Shown here piece after piece: positions 34,880 through 44,693 of a stretch of DNA of 64,000 nt. The stretch is taken from positions 54,419-118,418 of the forward strand of contig LQBI01000034.1 in assembly GCA_002030045.1 (NCBI GenBank), read 5' to 3'. The notes under the pieces were generated by a model. That model worked only from the letters and a program-made list of their open reading frames with translations, was not told the DNA's origin and ran no database searches. How positions within the stretch are numbered: position 1 is the first letter of the stretch; the number at the start of each line of letters is the position of its first letter. The translations under genes and the position numbers were made by a program. The DNA comes from Candidatus Aegiribacteria sp. MLS_C (lineage in GTDB: Bacteria; Fermentibacterota; Fermentibacteria; Fermentibacterales; JCC-6).

Positions 34880-36184
34880 ATGAGGATTCTCGCCGTTCTG
34901 CTGCTGGCGGGCTTTGCCGCCGGGACGGTCCTTGCCAGTAACATCGACTACCTCACCAACAGGAGCGTGAGCTACTTCAGGAACTTCGCGCGCAACCCGG
35001 CGACGGATGGTGCGGACCTGGTCACATACAACCCTGCCGGACTGGTTTTCCTCGAGGAGGGTTTCCACGTCAGCTTCGGCAACCAGTTCCTTCTCAAGGA
35101 CTATACCATAGAGGCGGTGCCCTTCTGGGACACCACCACTACCGAGACATACGAGTCCACTGAACCCACGCTCTTCCTGCCCGACCTGTACACCGTGTAC
35201 AGGACCGCTGACCTGGCAGTCTTCGGCTCCTTCACGGCACCCGCCGGAGGGGGCTCCCTGGACTACAAGGAAGGCGTCTACGCCATGTCGCTTATCGAGA
35301 CCGGGCTGCAGCAGGCGCTGAACATGAACCCCTACTACTTCGCAGTAATGGACGGAGGGAACCTGAAGGCCTCCTCACAGTACCTTGCAGGGACCCTGGG
35401 CGGTTCATACGCCTTCAGCGACATCTTCTCCATGGGCCTGGCCGGCCGGTACGTCGCCGGAAAGAGGACATACGAGGGCCAGGCGGACTTCAACATATTC
35501 GGCCCGGATTCCACCGGTCAGATAATACCCGTGGGGACCTCAAGCAGGATACTGGACGTGGAAAAATCGGCCAGCGGCTTTGGCGGCGTTCTAAGCCTGG
35601 ACGTTATGCCCACTCCGGACCTGAACGTTGCCCTCAGGTACGAGACCGCCACCTCCCTGGAGTGGGAGACTACGGTCAAGGAGAACAGCTGGGCGCCCTA
35701 CTGGCTGCCGGATTCCAGCTTCACCGACGGCTACCAGCAGCGGAGGGACCTTCCCGCCATAGTCGCCGGCGGTGTGTCCTACAGGTTCTCACCCGCCTTC
35801 AAGCTGAGCACTACCTTCAATTACTATCTCGTGGAGGATGCCGACCAGGGGGATGACGACGGGCTGGACGACGCCTACGGGAACGGTCTGGATATCGGCC
35901 TCGGAATGGACTACCAGGTCTCCCCGAGGATCCTTCTGGGTCTCGGTTATCTCCACAGCGACCTGGGAGGCAGCGATTCCACCTACACCGACTTCGAGTA
36001 CAACCTGAGCTACGACGCCATAGGCACAGGGCTCAGGTACGCGGTGAACGACAGGTTCGCTCTGAACTTCGGCGCCGGACACAACATCTACCAGGAAGGC
36101 AGCGGAGTAGGCCCATTCGAGGACTGCACCTACAGCAAGTCCGTCTGGTACTTCGGGCTGGGAGCCGAACTCAGCTTCAAGTAG
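34880..36184 (+). CDS. outer-membrane barrel, FadL/TodX-like
   Basis: A 434-residue protein. ATG 34880 follows GGAGG; residues 1-19 are a signal (RILAVLLLAGFAAGTVLA). The N-terminal NPAxxGADLVTYNPAGLVF pattern is typical of the FadL/TodX hydrophobic-substrate channels (NPA motif). Long loops with GGSLDY and alternating-aromatic strands follow, and the end is YFGLGAELSFK. It is divergent to the peptide-modification operon, with about 240 bases of shared intergenic DNA. It may import hydrophobic compounds. Confidence 0.82.
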   Translation: MRILAVLLLAGFAAGTVLASNIDYLTNRSVSYFRNFARNPATDGADLVTYNPAGLVFLEEGFHVSFGNQFLLKDYTIEAVPFWDTTTTETYESTEPTLFLPDLYTVYRTADLAVFGSFTAPAGGGSLDYKEGVYAMSLIETGLQQALNMNPYYFAVMDGGNLKASSQYLAGTLGGSYAFSDIFSMGLAGRYVAGKRTYEGQADFNIFGPDSTGQIIPVGTSSRILDVEKSASGFGGVLSLDVMPTPDLNVALRYETATSLEWETTVKENSWAPYWLPDSSFTDGYQQRRDLPAIVAGGVSYRFSPAFKLSTTFNYYLVEDADQGDDDGLDDAYGNGLDIGLGMDYQVSPRILLGLGYLHSDLGGSDSTYTDFEYNLSYDAIGTGLRYAVNDRFALNFGAGHNIYQEGSGVGPFEDCTYSKSVWYFGLGAELSFK

Positions 36185-36206
36185 AGCTGCATGAGTGCGA
36201 AGGTGA

Positions 36207-36229
36207 GGGGGCCGCGTTCAGCGGCCCCC
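36207..36229 (+). terminator. terminator of the FadL-like gene
   Basis: GGGGGCCGC-GTTCA-GCGGCCCCC, then TTCC. It starts 22 bases past the stop. Confidence 0.8.
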
Positions 36230-36321
36230 TTCCTGTTACATTCTGTTACGGACCCATCACACCCGGTTCCTGTTCCACCCTCAGGATATTCCCGAAGAAC
36301 GATCCTTGAAGGGAGGAAATG

Positions 36322-37203
36322 ATGAAGACTCTGACAGCGGTTGCAACGCTGATCCTGCTGGCCGCGGCAGGCTGCGTGCAGGAGCCCGGGACGGCGATGT
36401 CGGACACCGAGAACATCCAGGAGCTTCTGCGGAACAGCGATCTCGCGTCCATGACGCCCCTGGAGGGACAGGGTGAGAGCGGAGGAGGCAGGGACGCCGG
36501 GTTCCCGGAGCACTGGTGGAGGTCGCTGACCAGCGAGGAGCCCATGGATTTCCTGCTGGAGAACGACCCTGCATCGGGCATCTGCACGGTGACGGTCTCA
36601 AGGACACTCCAGGCTTCCTTCAATATCGACGTCACCCATGACGGGGTATTGAACCCAGGTATCAAGCCCATATCAGACCTGAGGACCAGGCGCGTGATAC
36701 TCGAGAGGACCGGCGAGGATACGGATCCTCACGGAGGCTGGGAGCTGACGCACCTGACCCCGGCCGTCTACTCGCTGGACTCGGGGCTGGAGCAGCAGGT
36801 TTTCGTACAGTCCATGAGGATCTACGCCGGGGACGAACTGATCTGGGAATGCGACTCACCCGGGACATTCTACGCCGTGGAGGACGGGCTGCCCGTGCTG
36901 GAACCGGGCACCCTTGTGAGGGTCGAGGCCGAGTTCCTGCACACATCGCCCCTCTACCAGCCTCCGTTCTACGCCTACGTCCACGGACCCTGTCCCGTAT
37001 GGCCCCGCCACTGGATGAACGACGAGGGTTTGTGGGGAGACAGGGTGGCCGGCGACGGCGTACTGTCGTACGAGTGGTACGTGGAGGGAACATCCGACCA
37101 CTGGTTCGTGGCCGTGGACGTCATAGACGCCGACACAATGCTGGACCAGGAGGAGGACGACTACGACTCCGGCGCCTGGGGCATCCCGGCGCTCAAGAAC
37201 TGA
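36322..37203 (+). CDS. lipoprotein of unknown function
   Basis: A 293-residue lipoprotein, start ATG 36322 (five bases after GGGAGG; another ATG lies directly before it). Lipobox LLAAAGC, so the lipidated Cys is near residue 18. The mature part is beta-rich with GTFYAVEDGLPVLEPGTLVRVE and a Tyr/Trp-rich PLYQPPFYAYVHGPCPVW stretch; it ends with an acidic DQEEDDYDSGAWG tail. It lies nine nt before a Spy-like gene, so the two are probably one transcript. No domain is recognised. Confidence 0.75.
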   Translation: MKTLTAVATLILLAAAGCVQEPGTAMSDTENIQELLRNSDLASMTPLEGQGESGGGRDAGFPEHWWRSLTSEEPMDFLLENDPASGICTVTVSRTLQASFNIDVTHDGVLNPGIKPISDLRTRRVILERTGEDTDPHGGWELTHLTPAVYSLDSGLEQQVFVQSMRIYAGDELIWECDSPGTFYAVEDGLPVLEPGTLVRVEAEFLHTSPLYQPPFYAYVHGPCPVWPRHWMNDEGLWGDRVAGDGVLSYEWYVEGTSDHWFVAVDVIDADTMLDQEEDDYDSGAWGIPALKN

Positions 37204-37221
37204 AGAAAGGAAGTGATCAGT

Positions 37222-37764
37222 ATGTCTGCAGGAGGAAAAGTGATCGGTCTGGCAGCGATGGTGCTGCTGCTCGGCGCGGGAACGCTGCTGGCCCAGGGAC
37301 CGGGAGGTTACGGGGGTATGTCGGGTGGGCCGATGATGGGTCCCGGAAGCGGCGGAGGACCGCAGGGCGGCCTCGGCATGGAGCACCTGGAGAGGTTCCG
37401 CATGATGTTCAGGGGGCTGGACCTCACGGAGGAGCAGGCCGAGGAGATAAGGTCCATAGTCGGTACCGCAAGGGAGGAAGCCAGGGAACTGATAGAGGCG
37501 GCCGGACCAGTGGAGGACGGGGAGAGCTTCATGGATATCTTCACCTCTCCCGCGCTGACCGTCAGGGACCTGGAGGAAAGCATTGACCAGATGGACGAGG
37601 TCCGCGACCAGGTCAGGGGCATTGTGCTTCAGGCCATCGTGGACGTCCATGACGTGCTTACGGCCGAACAGCTCCAGAGGCTTGCGGAGATGGCGGATGA
37701 GTACGGCCACGGAGCCGGCGGATGGAGCGGTGCCGGACCTGGACCGGGCGGAGGTCGCTGGTAG
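37222..37764 (+). CDS. Spy/CpxP-like periplasmic protein
   Basis: A 180-residue exported protein. After the signal (residues 1-24, GLAAMVLLLGAGTLLAQ) comes a Gly/Met-rich stretch and two helical LTxxQ-type segments (LDLTEEQAEEIRSI and VLTAEQLQRLAEMA), the signature of Spy/CpxP chaperones, which bind misfolded periplasmic proteins or metals. The tail is again Gly-rich. ATG 37222 is preceded by AGGAAG; a GTG at 37213 is also in frame. Confidence 0.82.
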   Translation: MSAGGKVIGLAAMVLLLGAGTLLAQGPGGYGGMSGGPMMGPGSGGGPQGGLGMEHLERFRMMFRGLDLTEEQAEEIRSIVGTAREEARELIEAAGPVEDGESFMDIFTSPALTVRDLEESIDQMDEVRDQVRGIVLQAIVDVHDVLTAEQLQRLAEMADEYGHGAGGWSGAGPGPGGGRW

Positions 37765-37789
37765 AGCAGGTCTGGAAACACACTCCCCG

Positions 37790-37820
37790 GGGGGAGGGGC
37801 GCCACCCCGGCCCCTCCCCC
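37790..37820 (+). terminator. strong hairpin after the Spy-like gene
   Basis: GGGGGAGGGGC-GCCACCCCG-GCCCCTCCCCC, an 11-bp perfect stem followed by TTCCCTTTG. The remaining 240 bases up to fhs hold nothing I can identify. Confidence 0.75.
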
Positions 37821-38064
37821 TTCCCTTTGCTCCCGCCGGCCGCGGTATCCATGTTTCCCTCGAGGACGAGGCACCATGTCCTGCGACCACTATCATCCTT
37901 TCCAGAGGCATCCATTGACGTTGAATGGGAAGCCGGCCGCCGCGGAGCAGCGCTTGCGGCAGCCTTCCCTTCGTGCAATACTGCAGGCAGGAAGAAGGGT
38001 TTTGATACCGCGGTTTTCCTCCGGGAACGGAGCTGCATGCGGGGACCTCCGGGAGGTCGCGGTG

Positions 38065-39768
38065 ATGAATGTAACGGACATGGAGGACGAAGTGAGTAGT
38101 TTCCCTACCAATATCGAGATCGCGAAATCCGTCGTTCCACTACCGATGGCGGAGGTGGCGGAGAAGCTGGGGCTCGGGGTCGAGGACCTTGACCTCTACG
38201 GAAGCGACAAGGCCAAGGTGCACCTGGAAGCTATCGAGAAAGGGAACGGGGACCGGGGCAGACTCGTCCTGGTCTCGGCAATGACGCCGACCCCGGCCGG
38301 CGAGGGCAAGACAACCACCACCATAGGACTGACACAGGGGCTGGGCAGGCTGGGCAAGTCCGTATCCTGCGCCATAAGGGAGCCGTCACTCGGACCCATC
38401 TTCGGTATCAAGGGAGGCGCGGCGGGAGGAGGCTACTCACAGGTTATTCCGATGGAAGACATCAACCTGCACTTCACCGGCGACATGCACGCGATAACCT
38501 GTGCCAACAACCTCCTTTCGGCGGCGCTGGACAACCATCTGCACCAGGACAACCCCCTGAAGCTGGATCCGAGGACGGTGAGCTTCAGGCGGGTCATGGA
38601 CATGAACGACCGCTCCCTCAGGGACATCATCATAGGACTGGGCGGAAGGACCCAGGGCGTGCCCCGCGAGGAAGGGTTCGATATAACTGCGGCAAGCGAG
38701 ATAATGGCCATACTCGCACTGTCCACTGACATGAACGACCTCAAGGAGAGGCTGAAGAGGATATTCATCGGCCTCACCTACGACAGGGAGCAGGTGGTGG
38801 CCGAGGAAATCGGTGTGACCGGCGCAATGGCCATGCTGCTGAAGGACGCGATCAAGCCGAACCTGGTCCAGACACTGGAGGGAAACCCCGCCTTCGTACA
38901 CTGCGGACCCTTCGCCAACATTGCCCACGGGTGCAATTCCATACTGGCCACCAGGATGGCCATCGCCTTCTCCGACTGGGCCATCACCGAGGCCGGTTTC
39001 GGGTTCGACCTGGGAGCCGAAAAGTTCTTCGACATAAAGTGCCGGTACGGGAAGCTCTGCCCCAGCCTGGTTGTTCTCGTGGCGACCTGCAGGGCCCTGA
39101 AACTGCATGGAGGAATGAAGAAGAGCCAGCTGACGGAAGCCAGCACAGAAGCTGTGACGAGGGGGCTGCCCAACATGGAGAAGCACCTGGAGAACATCCG
39201 CAAGTTCGGTCTTCCGGCTGTGGTTTGCGTCAACAGGTTCGCCGGCGATACCGACACCGAGCTGGAAGCGGTCCTGGACAGGTGCCGGGAACTGGGAGTG
39301 CCCGCCGCGGTGGGCGACGGCTTCGCCGAGGGCGGCAGGGGGATGGAGGAGCTGGCATCCCTGGTGGTGGAGAACGCCAGTGACCGCTGCGGGTCGTTCA
39401 AACCCCTCTACGACTGGAACTGGAGCGTCGAGGACAAGATCGCGAAGGTGGCAAAGGAGATATACGGTGCCGAGTACATAGACTACACACCTCTGGCAAG
39501 GAAGGACCTGAGCACCATAACAAGGCTGGGCTACGACAAACTGCCTGTGTGCATCGCCAAGACGCAGAAGTCGCTGTCGGACAATCCGGCCCTTCTGGGT
39601 AGGCCCAAGGATTTCGTCGTGACGGTCAGGGAGATAGAGATAGCGGCAGGTGCCGGGTTCCTCGTTCCCATCACGGGAAACATCATGCGGATGCCCGGAC
39701 TTCCCAGGGAACCGGCGGCTAATCACATGGACGTGGATGAATCCGGCAACGTGACCGGCCTTTTCTAG
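38065..39768 (+). CDS. fhs: formate-tetrahydrofolate ligase
   Basis: A 567-residue enzyme that joins formate, ATP and tetrahydrofolate to make 10-formyl-THF for the C1 pool. The P-loop region is TPTPAGEGKTTTTIGL; FGIKGGAAGGGYSQVIPMEDINL and the FRRVMDMNDRSLR motif are diagnostic. Length is normal. I start at ATG 38065 although the ORF extends further upstream; the upstream part is not homologous-looking. It precedes a VanW gene after 16 bases. The enzyme supports purine synthesis or acetogen-like one-carbon flow; which one is not shown. Confidence 0.95.
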   Translation: MNVTDMEDEVSSFPTNIEIAKSVVPLPMAEVAEKLGLGVEDLDLYGSDKAKVHLEAIEKGNGDRGRLVLVSAMTPTPAGEGKTTTTIGLTQGLGRLGKSVSCAIREPSLGPIFGIKGGAAGGGYSQVIPMEDINLHFTGDMHAITCANNLLSAALDNHLHQDNPLKLDPRTVSFRRVMDMNDRSLRDIIIGLGGRTQGVPREEGFDITAASEIMAILALSTDMNDLKERLKRIFIGLTYDREQVVAEEIGVTGAMAMLLKDAIKPNLVQTLEGNPAFVHCGPFANIAHGCNSILATRMAIAFSDWAITEAGFGFDLGAEKFFDIKCRYGKLCPSLVVLVATCRALKLHGGMKKSQLTEASTEAVTRGLPNMEKHLENIRKFGLPAVVCVNRFAGDTDTELEAVLDRCRELGVPAAVGDGFAEGGRGMEELASLVVENASDRCGSFKPLYDWNWSVEDKIAKVAKEIYGAEYIDYTPLARKDLSTITRLGYDKLPVCIAKTQKSLSDNPALLGRPKDFVVTVREIEIAAGAGFLVPITGNIMRMPGLPREPAANHMDVDESGNVTGLF

Positions 39769-39784
39769 GCGGGACCGGAGGTCC

Positions 39785-40618
39785 ATGCCGGGCAGGAAAC
39801 CCCTGTCATCGTCCGGGCCGCTCCTTTACGGACTATCCGTCTTCGTTCGAAGGATGGTCCGAAGGCTGCGATGGTCCTTCGGGAATGAACGCTGGGCGCT
39901 GTGTGGAAGCATCGACCCCCTTCCCGAACTGGTGGTCGCCCACAGGTCGATCCTGATCAGGAAACTGGAGGGTACCGACCTGCGGCTTCAGAGTAACAAG
40001 ACCGCGAGCCTGGGAATAGCGGCACCCCTTGTTGACGGCACCATACTGGAGCCCGGAGAGACCTTCTCGTTCTGGCGGCTGGTAGGCAGGCCCACGGCGG
40101 GGAGGGGGTTCCCTCCCGGGCTCCAGCTGTCCTTCGGCCGAATGGTGGCCATGACCGGGGGCGGGCTGTGCCAGATGTCGAACCTTCTCCACTGGATGGT
40201 GCTCCATACTCCCCTTGAGGTCACCGAACGCCACAGGCACAGCTTCGACCCGTTCCCTGACTACCGCAGGACGGTACCCTTCGGCACCGGCGCCACGGTT
40301 TTCTACAACTACCTGGACCTGTGCTTCAGGAACGGAACGGAACAGAGGTTCCAGGTCAGGGTAGGCCTGGATGATGAGTATCTCACGGGGGAGATAAGGT
40401 GCGAAGCACCGCTTCCGGAAGTCTGCCGCATAGAGGAGAGGGACCACCGTTTCGTCAGGAGGAAGGGAGTCGTCTACAGGGAGAACAGGCTGTGGAGGGT
40501 CAGAATGGACCCGAAGACCTCCCGTACAATAGACGAGACGCTGATAATGGAAAACTGCGTTGCGGTCAGCTATGACGCAGATGCCGTTCCGGGACTGAAG
40601 GTGGAGGAGGAGGACTGA
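39785..40618 (+). CDS. VanW-family protein
   Basis: A 277-residue protein with the VanW domain: NKTASLGIAAPLVDGTILEPGETFSFW near residues 75-102, GLQLSFGRMVAMTGGGLCQMSNLLH near 118-142, then HRHSFDP. VanW occurs next to glycopeptide-resistance operons, but it is widespread and its function is unclear; it may act at the envelope. GGAGGT supports the ATG at 39785. It is the last gene before a convergent secreted protease. Confidence 0.88.
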   Translation: MPGRKPLSSSGPLLYGLSVFVRRMVRRLRWSFGNERWALCGSIDPLPELVVAHRSILIRKLEGTDLRLQSNKTASLGIAAPLVDGTILEPGETFSFWRLVGRPTAGRGFPPGLQLSFGRMVAMTGGGLCQMSNLLHWMVLHTPLEVTERHRHSFDPFPDYRRTVPFGTGATVFYNYLDLCFRNGTEQRFQVRVGLDDEYLTGEIRCEAPLPEVCRIEERDHRFVRRKGVVYRENRLWRVRMDPKTSRTIDETLIMENCVAVSYDADAVPGLKVEEED

Positions 40619-40633
40619 GTCCCCCTCCTCCTC
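40604..40633. terminator. shared terminator between convergent genes
   Basis: GAGGAGGAGG and CCTCCTCCTC arms around 40614-40623; overlaps the end of the VanW gene and lies next to the protease gene stop. Confidence 0.6.
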
Positions 40634-40637
40634 GAGG

Positions 40638-42689
40638 TCATCTGGCTATTACCATCCTCGTGGCCCCGGTCCCCGAGGGTCCCGCCAGCACAACCGAATA
40701 GACACCGGAGGGCAGAGGCGCTCCGGAACCGTCCATGCCGTCGAAGGATAGGCTTCCCGAACCCTGCGGAAGCATGCCGGAGTGGAGTTCCCGCACAGCC
40801 CTGCCGGCCATGTCGAACACGGTCACGGAGAACTCCCCTGATGCCGGCAGGTCGTAGGCTATGGAGCAGCCGTACCTTGCGGGATTCGGTGCCGGGGAAT
40901 ACAGGATCGGCGCCGCGGGAGCCTGATCATCGCCTTCCTCGATCCCGGTCTGTCCGGCAATGAAGATAACCGCCGGGTCGCCCAGAAGGTTGTTCTCCTG
41001 TGTGACCCAGTCTATCAGCGGCACGGTCACCAGTGACTGGATCTCGTCCTTGGCGTTGCACTGGATTACGCCTATCTGCGTCACGCCGAACCCGAAAAGC
41101 TGCTCCGCGAACTTGATCTCCAGCCATTCGGAGGGCCCCCTGGCCGGAGGGGTACCCCAGCCGTAGCTGGAATTGAACATCACCGCGATGGCCCCGCCGA
41201 AGGGCGAGAGCATGAGCCGCTCGGCTATGCATGCGCCTTCAGTCAGCTCTCCCGCCATGCAGGCTATGGAGTGGAACACGGTTAGCATGTCGATGTTGTG
41301 CATATCCGCGTAGTTGGTGGTGGCCACCATTTCCGTTGGAGCGTAGTCGTACCAGTAGATGCCGCCCCAGTTCCCGTGGCCATGGACCGAACCGAAGGAG
41401 CACCCCTCGTTGATGATGTCTATCTGGTTGTTTGGATGGCCGTACTCGTCCTCGTAGAGCTTTTCCACGGTCCAGTAGGCGGGAATGTACTCGGCTATGT
41501 CCTCGCACACGAAGCTGCCCCAGTAGTCAGGGGGCCAGAGACCGGCGCCCATGAGCAGGGCCGTGGTCCTCCAGTCGCCCTCCGGGGTCGTGGTCTCGTA
41601 GGAGATGGTCTTTTCCACCATGTTCTCCAGGAAGTTCTCGCTGTCGGAGCAGAACCTGCCCACGTAGAGGTCGCTATAGTAGTTGATGCCGTCCCCGGCC
41701 TCGCCGTACTTGTGGTCGCCGTCACCGTCCCAGGTTCCGTCCAGGTCGATGTAGTAATGGTCGGCGACGTTGTTCAGCACCGTCTGGCCGCTGTTGATGG
41801 CGTAGCTGGAGATGCGGGTGGTCTCGCCGTAGTCGCCCACAATGAGGGCGTATACCAGGGAATGGTTCTGGAACTGGTCCTTGAGGTAGTTCCTTATTTT
41901 CTCCGGAGTATCATACCCCGTGTAGTTTTCGGTTATGTACTGCACCGTCACGTACTCGGCCTCGCCAGTGTGGAGGTTCCTGTGGGCAACCAGGGGCTCC
42001 AGCACGGAAGCCATGCCGCTGTCCCCTATCGCCACCCAGACAGGGTCTCCGTCGGTATCCGAACGGGTCGCCGGAGACCAGGCGGAAAGCGCCTCGGGAT
42101 TCTCTACCATCTGCTCCACAGCCGGCCTGAAAGCGGCGAGCTGGCGTCCGGTGAGGGAGACGGTCTCCGCCGAGGCGTCATTCGAACAGCGGACGGTGAC
42201 GTCGGCTGCGGTTATCAGCCGAAGGTCGCCCGAAAGGGGGTCGTAGACGAAGGGGACCAGTACGAACCCGCCCAGCCTGAAGCCCGACCTGCCGCCGGAC
42301 CTCCAGGCGCTCACCGGCCTGTCGGGGAATCCCTCCGGACTAGAGTACACCGGGGAGGGCGAAGCGGGCTCGAAGGGACGGCTCAGGATGCTGTAGGTCA
42401 CCGGCGCTATCCTGTAGCTGCCGGGCAGGGCCTCTGACCCCAGGACTTCCACCGAGACGTCCTCGATCGAGGTACCCTGAGGGATTACGAAGGTATAAGC
42501 CACGCCCTGAAGCGAAGGTTCTCCCTCCCGGAACGGGACCACTCCCTCGGGGATGGAGACCACGTCCCAGCCCATCCAGGAGGAGAGTTCCACCTGGTCC
42601 GCCTCGATGCTGAAACGGAAGCTGATGTCATCAGCCCCGGCAGCCGTCGAGAGAGCCAGAAGCGTGAACAGTATCATGTATCTATGCAT
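40638..42689 (-). CDS. secreted C25 (gingipain-like) cysteine peptidase with FlgD-like C-terminus
   Basis: A 683-residue exported protease. The signal is residues 1-19 (MILFTLLALSTAAGA). The catalytic His is in SVHGHGNWGG and the nucleophile Cys in HSIACMAGELTEGACIAERL, the gingipain-type pair. The start of the catalytic domain (VTVQYITENYTGY) is near residue 240. The C-terminal 90 residues form a FlgD-like Ig module (PAPNPARYG, VTVFDMAGRAVREL, SGVYSVVLAG) ending VIAR, as used for outer-membrane export. Its target proteins are unknown. Confidence 0.93.
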   Translation of the reverse strand: MHRYMILFTLLALSTAAGADDISFRFSIEADQVELSSWMGWDVVSIPEGVVPFREGEPSLQGVAYTFVIPQGTSIEDVSVEVLGSEALPGSYRIAPVTYSILSRPFEPASPSPVYSSPEGFPDRPVSAWRSGGRSGFRLGGFVLVPFVYDPLSGDLRLITAADVTVRCSNDASAETVSLTGRQLAAFRPAVEQMVENPEALSAWSPATRSDTDGDPVWVAIGDSGMASVLEPLVAHRNLHTGEAEYVTVQYITENYTGYDTPEKIRNYLKDQFQNHSLVYALIVGDYGETTRISSYAINSGQTVLNNVADHYYIDLDGTWDGDGDHKYGEAGDGINYYSDLYVGRFCSDSENFLENMVEKTISYETTTPEGDWRTTALLMGAGLWPPDYWGSFVCEDIAEYIPAYWTVEKLYEDEYGHPNNQIDIINEGCSFGSVHGHGNWGGIYWYDYAPTEMVATTNYADMHNIDMLTVFHSIACMAGELTEGACIAERLMLSPFGGAIAVMFNSSYGWGTPPARGPSEWLEIKFAEQLFGFGVTQIGVIQCNAKDEIQSLVTVPLIDWVTQENNLLGDPAVIFIAGQTGIEEGDDQAPAAPILYSPAPNPARYGCSIAYDLPASGEFSVTVFDMAGRAVRELHSGMLPQGSGSLSFDGMDGSGAPLPSGVYSVVLAGPSGTGATRMVIAR

Positions 42690-42692
42690 TGT

Positions 42693-43691
42693 CTACCTTT
42701 CATTCCCCCCTGATGCGAGATTCCTCATCTCGCTGTCCACCATCTCGTCCACCATCTCCTCGAAGGATATCTCGGGTTCCCAGCCGAGAATGCGCTTCGC
42801 CTTAGATGCATCGCCCCTCAGCGCGTCGACCTCGGTGGGTCTTAAGTACCTTTCATCAACGGTAACGTATTCGTGCCAGTCCAGTTCCAGCCTTCCGAAT
42901 GCCCTGTCCAGCAGGTCCCGTATGGATTGTGTCCTGCCGGTGGCCACTACGAAGTCGTCCCCGTGGGGCTGCTGCAGCATCATGTACATGGCCCTCACGA
43001 AGTCCCTGGCATGACCCCAGTCCCTCTTGGCGTCCAGGTTGCCAAGGGGAAGTGTGGACTGCAGCCCCATCTTTATCCTAGCCGCCGCAGCCGCCACCTT
43101 CCTGGTCACGAAGTTCCGGCCTCTCCTCGGGGATTCGTGGTTGAACAGGATTCCGCTGGAGGCGTGAAGACCGTAGCCGGTCCTGTAATTCACCACCATC
43201 CAGTGGGAGTAGAGCTTGGCGGCGGCGTAGGGGCTCCTGGGATGGAAGGGTGTCTCCTCGTTCTGCGGCGGAGGTGAGGAACCGAACATCTCGCTGGTGG
43301 AGGCCTGGTAGAACCTGCATTCACCCACCAGACCCACCTCCCTTATGGCGTCGAGCAGTCTCGCCACGCCCAGGGCGTCCACGTCTGCGGTGTACTCGGG
43401 CATGTCGAAGGAGATCCTCACATGGCTCTGGGCCGCCAGGTTGTAGATCTCCTGGGGACCCACCTTCTCCAGTATCCTGTTCAGGGCGCTGGAGTCGGTC
43501 ATGTCGCCGTAGTGCAGGAAGAGTCTCTGCCTGTAGATCTCCGGGTCCTGAATGAGGTTTTCGATCCTCTCGCGGTTGAAGCTGCTGGACCTCCGCACTA
43601 TGCCGTGGATCTCGTAGTCCTTCTGCAGGAGCAGTTCCGCCAGGTAGGAGCCGTCCTGTCCGGTTATACCGGTGATGAGGGCCTTTTTCAT
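42693..43691 (-). CDS. gmd: GDP-mannose 4,6-dehydratase
   Basis: A 332-residue SDR enzyme that dehydrates GDP-mannose to GDP-4-keto-6-deoxymannose. The NAD(P)-binding [14 protein letters not shown] is at residues 6-19, [14 protein letters not shown] follows, and the catalytic [16 protein letters not shown] (Tyr/Lys) is present. Start ATG 43691; a GTG two codons upstream is also in frame. The product feeds fucose-like or rhamnose sugars in envelope polysaccharide. No GMER partner is visible nearby. Confidence 0.95.
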   Translation of the reverse strand: MKKALITGITGQDGSYLAELLLQKDYEIHGIVRRSSSFNRERIENLIQDPEIYRQRLFLHYGDMTDSSALNRILEKVGPQEIYNLAAQSHVRISFDMPEYTADVDALGVARLLDAIREVGLVGECRFYQASTSEMFGSSPPPQNEETPFHPRSPYAAAKLYSHWMVVNYRTGYGLHASSGILFNHESPRRGRNFVTRKVAAAAARIKMGLQSTLPLGNLDAKRDWGHARDFVRAMYMMLQQPHGDDFVVATGRTQSIRDLLDRAFGRLELDWHEYVTVDERYLRPTEVDALRGDASKAKRILGWEPEISFEEMVDEMVDSEMRNLASGGNER

Positions 43692-43985
43692 CTCCACCTG
43701 TCCTTCATGGCCGGCACTGTCCCAAGCTCCTGCGCTGTCACATGTTGTGGCATAGTCCTGTTTCGCTGCACTGCACCGGAACCTTCCGATCCCGTCGGGA
43801 CCGTTTCACATGGCAGGATCATCAGTTACCCTTACCATAATAACAATACTATCGCGATGGCAGCGTGAAAACCGCCGCTTTGTGCCGGGGGCTTGCACAG
43901 CCTTCCCGCCGGGCCTAGAATACTTGACAAGAGCATGTCCCGCGACTTCCGAACGGCGGTACGATATTGCAGGAGGGAGGGCAGA

Positions 43986-44576
43986 GTGCGGATCGAGCTT
44001 CTCCTCATCACACTGGTGTGCATGAGCGTTCAGGCACAGGAAGGACCGGAGGCCGAAGGGGACGAGCGCGGTTTCACCTTCACCGGCACGGTGACAAGGG
44101 GAGAGGACCTGCTGCTGGAGATACCCGGAGGCCTGAACTTCTTCCTGGATTTCATAGGGTACGGTCCCGAGGGATGGTCCGTCAGGATCTTCGACCCGGC
44201 CAGGCCCGGGGATAATTTCTGTGCCGTGGTCACTCCGCCCTACAGGGGTATAAACGCTCTGCAGATCTACGCCTGGCACTTCTTCAACGAGGACCGGACC
44301 GGACCCAATGACGGGTCGGTTAACGCACCCGGCGAGGAGAGGCGGTTCTTCTTCGTGACCGATATCCCCTCCTACGACCGGGCTTTCGAACTGCTGTCCA
44401 CAATGCTCTGGCCCGAAGGACCGGAAGCGGCCGACTCGGCGGCGGCGGCCCACGACCGGATACTTCGCGAGGAGGGCAGAATAACAATCGGCGAACTGGA
44501 AACGGGATGCATTCCCGGCACGGACAGTGTCTGGATCGAACGGATGGAAATAGAGGTTGAACTTTTCATCCAGTGA
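43986..44576 (+). CDS. exported protein of unknown function
   Basis: A 196-residue protein, start GTG 43986 preceded by a long AGGAGGGAGG. The signal (RIELLLITLVCMSVQAQ) is short. The mature part has a jelly-roll-like opening (LLLEIPGGLNFFLDFIGYGPEGWSVR) and a helix near residues 135-160 (AAHDRILREEGRI). Family not recognised. The 294 bases before it hold no identified feature. Confidence 0.72.
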   Translation: MRIELLLITLVCMSVQAQEGPEAEGDERGFTFTGTVTRGEDLLLEIPGGLNFFLDFIGYGPEGWSVRIFDPARPGDNFCAVVTPPYRGINALQIYAWHFFNEDRTGPNDGSVNAPGEERRFFFVTDIPSYDRAFELLSTMLWPEGPEAADSAAAAHDRILREEGRITIGELETGCIPGTDSVWIERMEIEVELFIQ

Positions 44577-44693
44577 GGATCCGCCGGTTACCGCACTCCG
44601 TTCCTCCTGCAGGGCGGCGGAGAACATTTGCAGGTACCGGAGCACCACGCGCGTCTCAGGTGGCGCCATTCAACAGGGAGGGCATGATCGCAC

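Noticed and set aside
37876-38064. Upstream extension of formate-THF ligase
   Set aside because: The 63 extra residues are not homologous-looking and the enzyme length fits the start at 38065.
37876-39786. Antisense ORFs opposite fhs
   Set aside because: No start signals; explained by GC-rich codon bias of the real gene.
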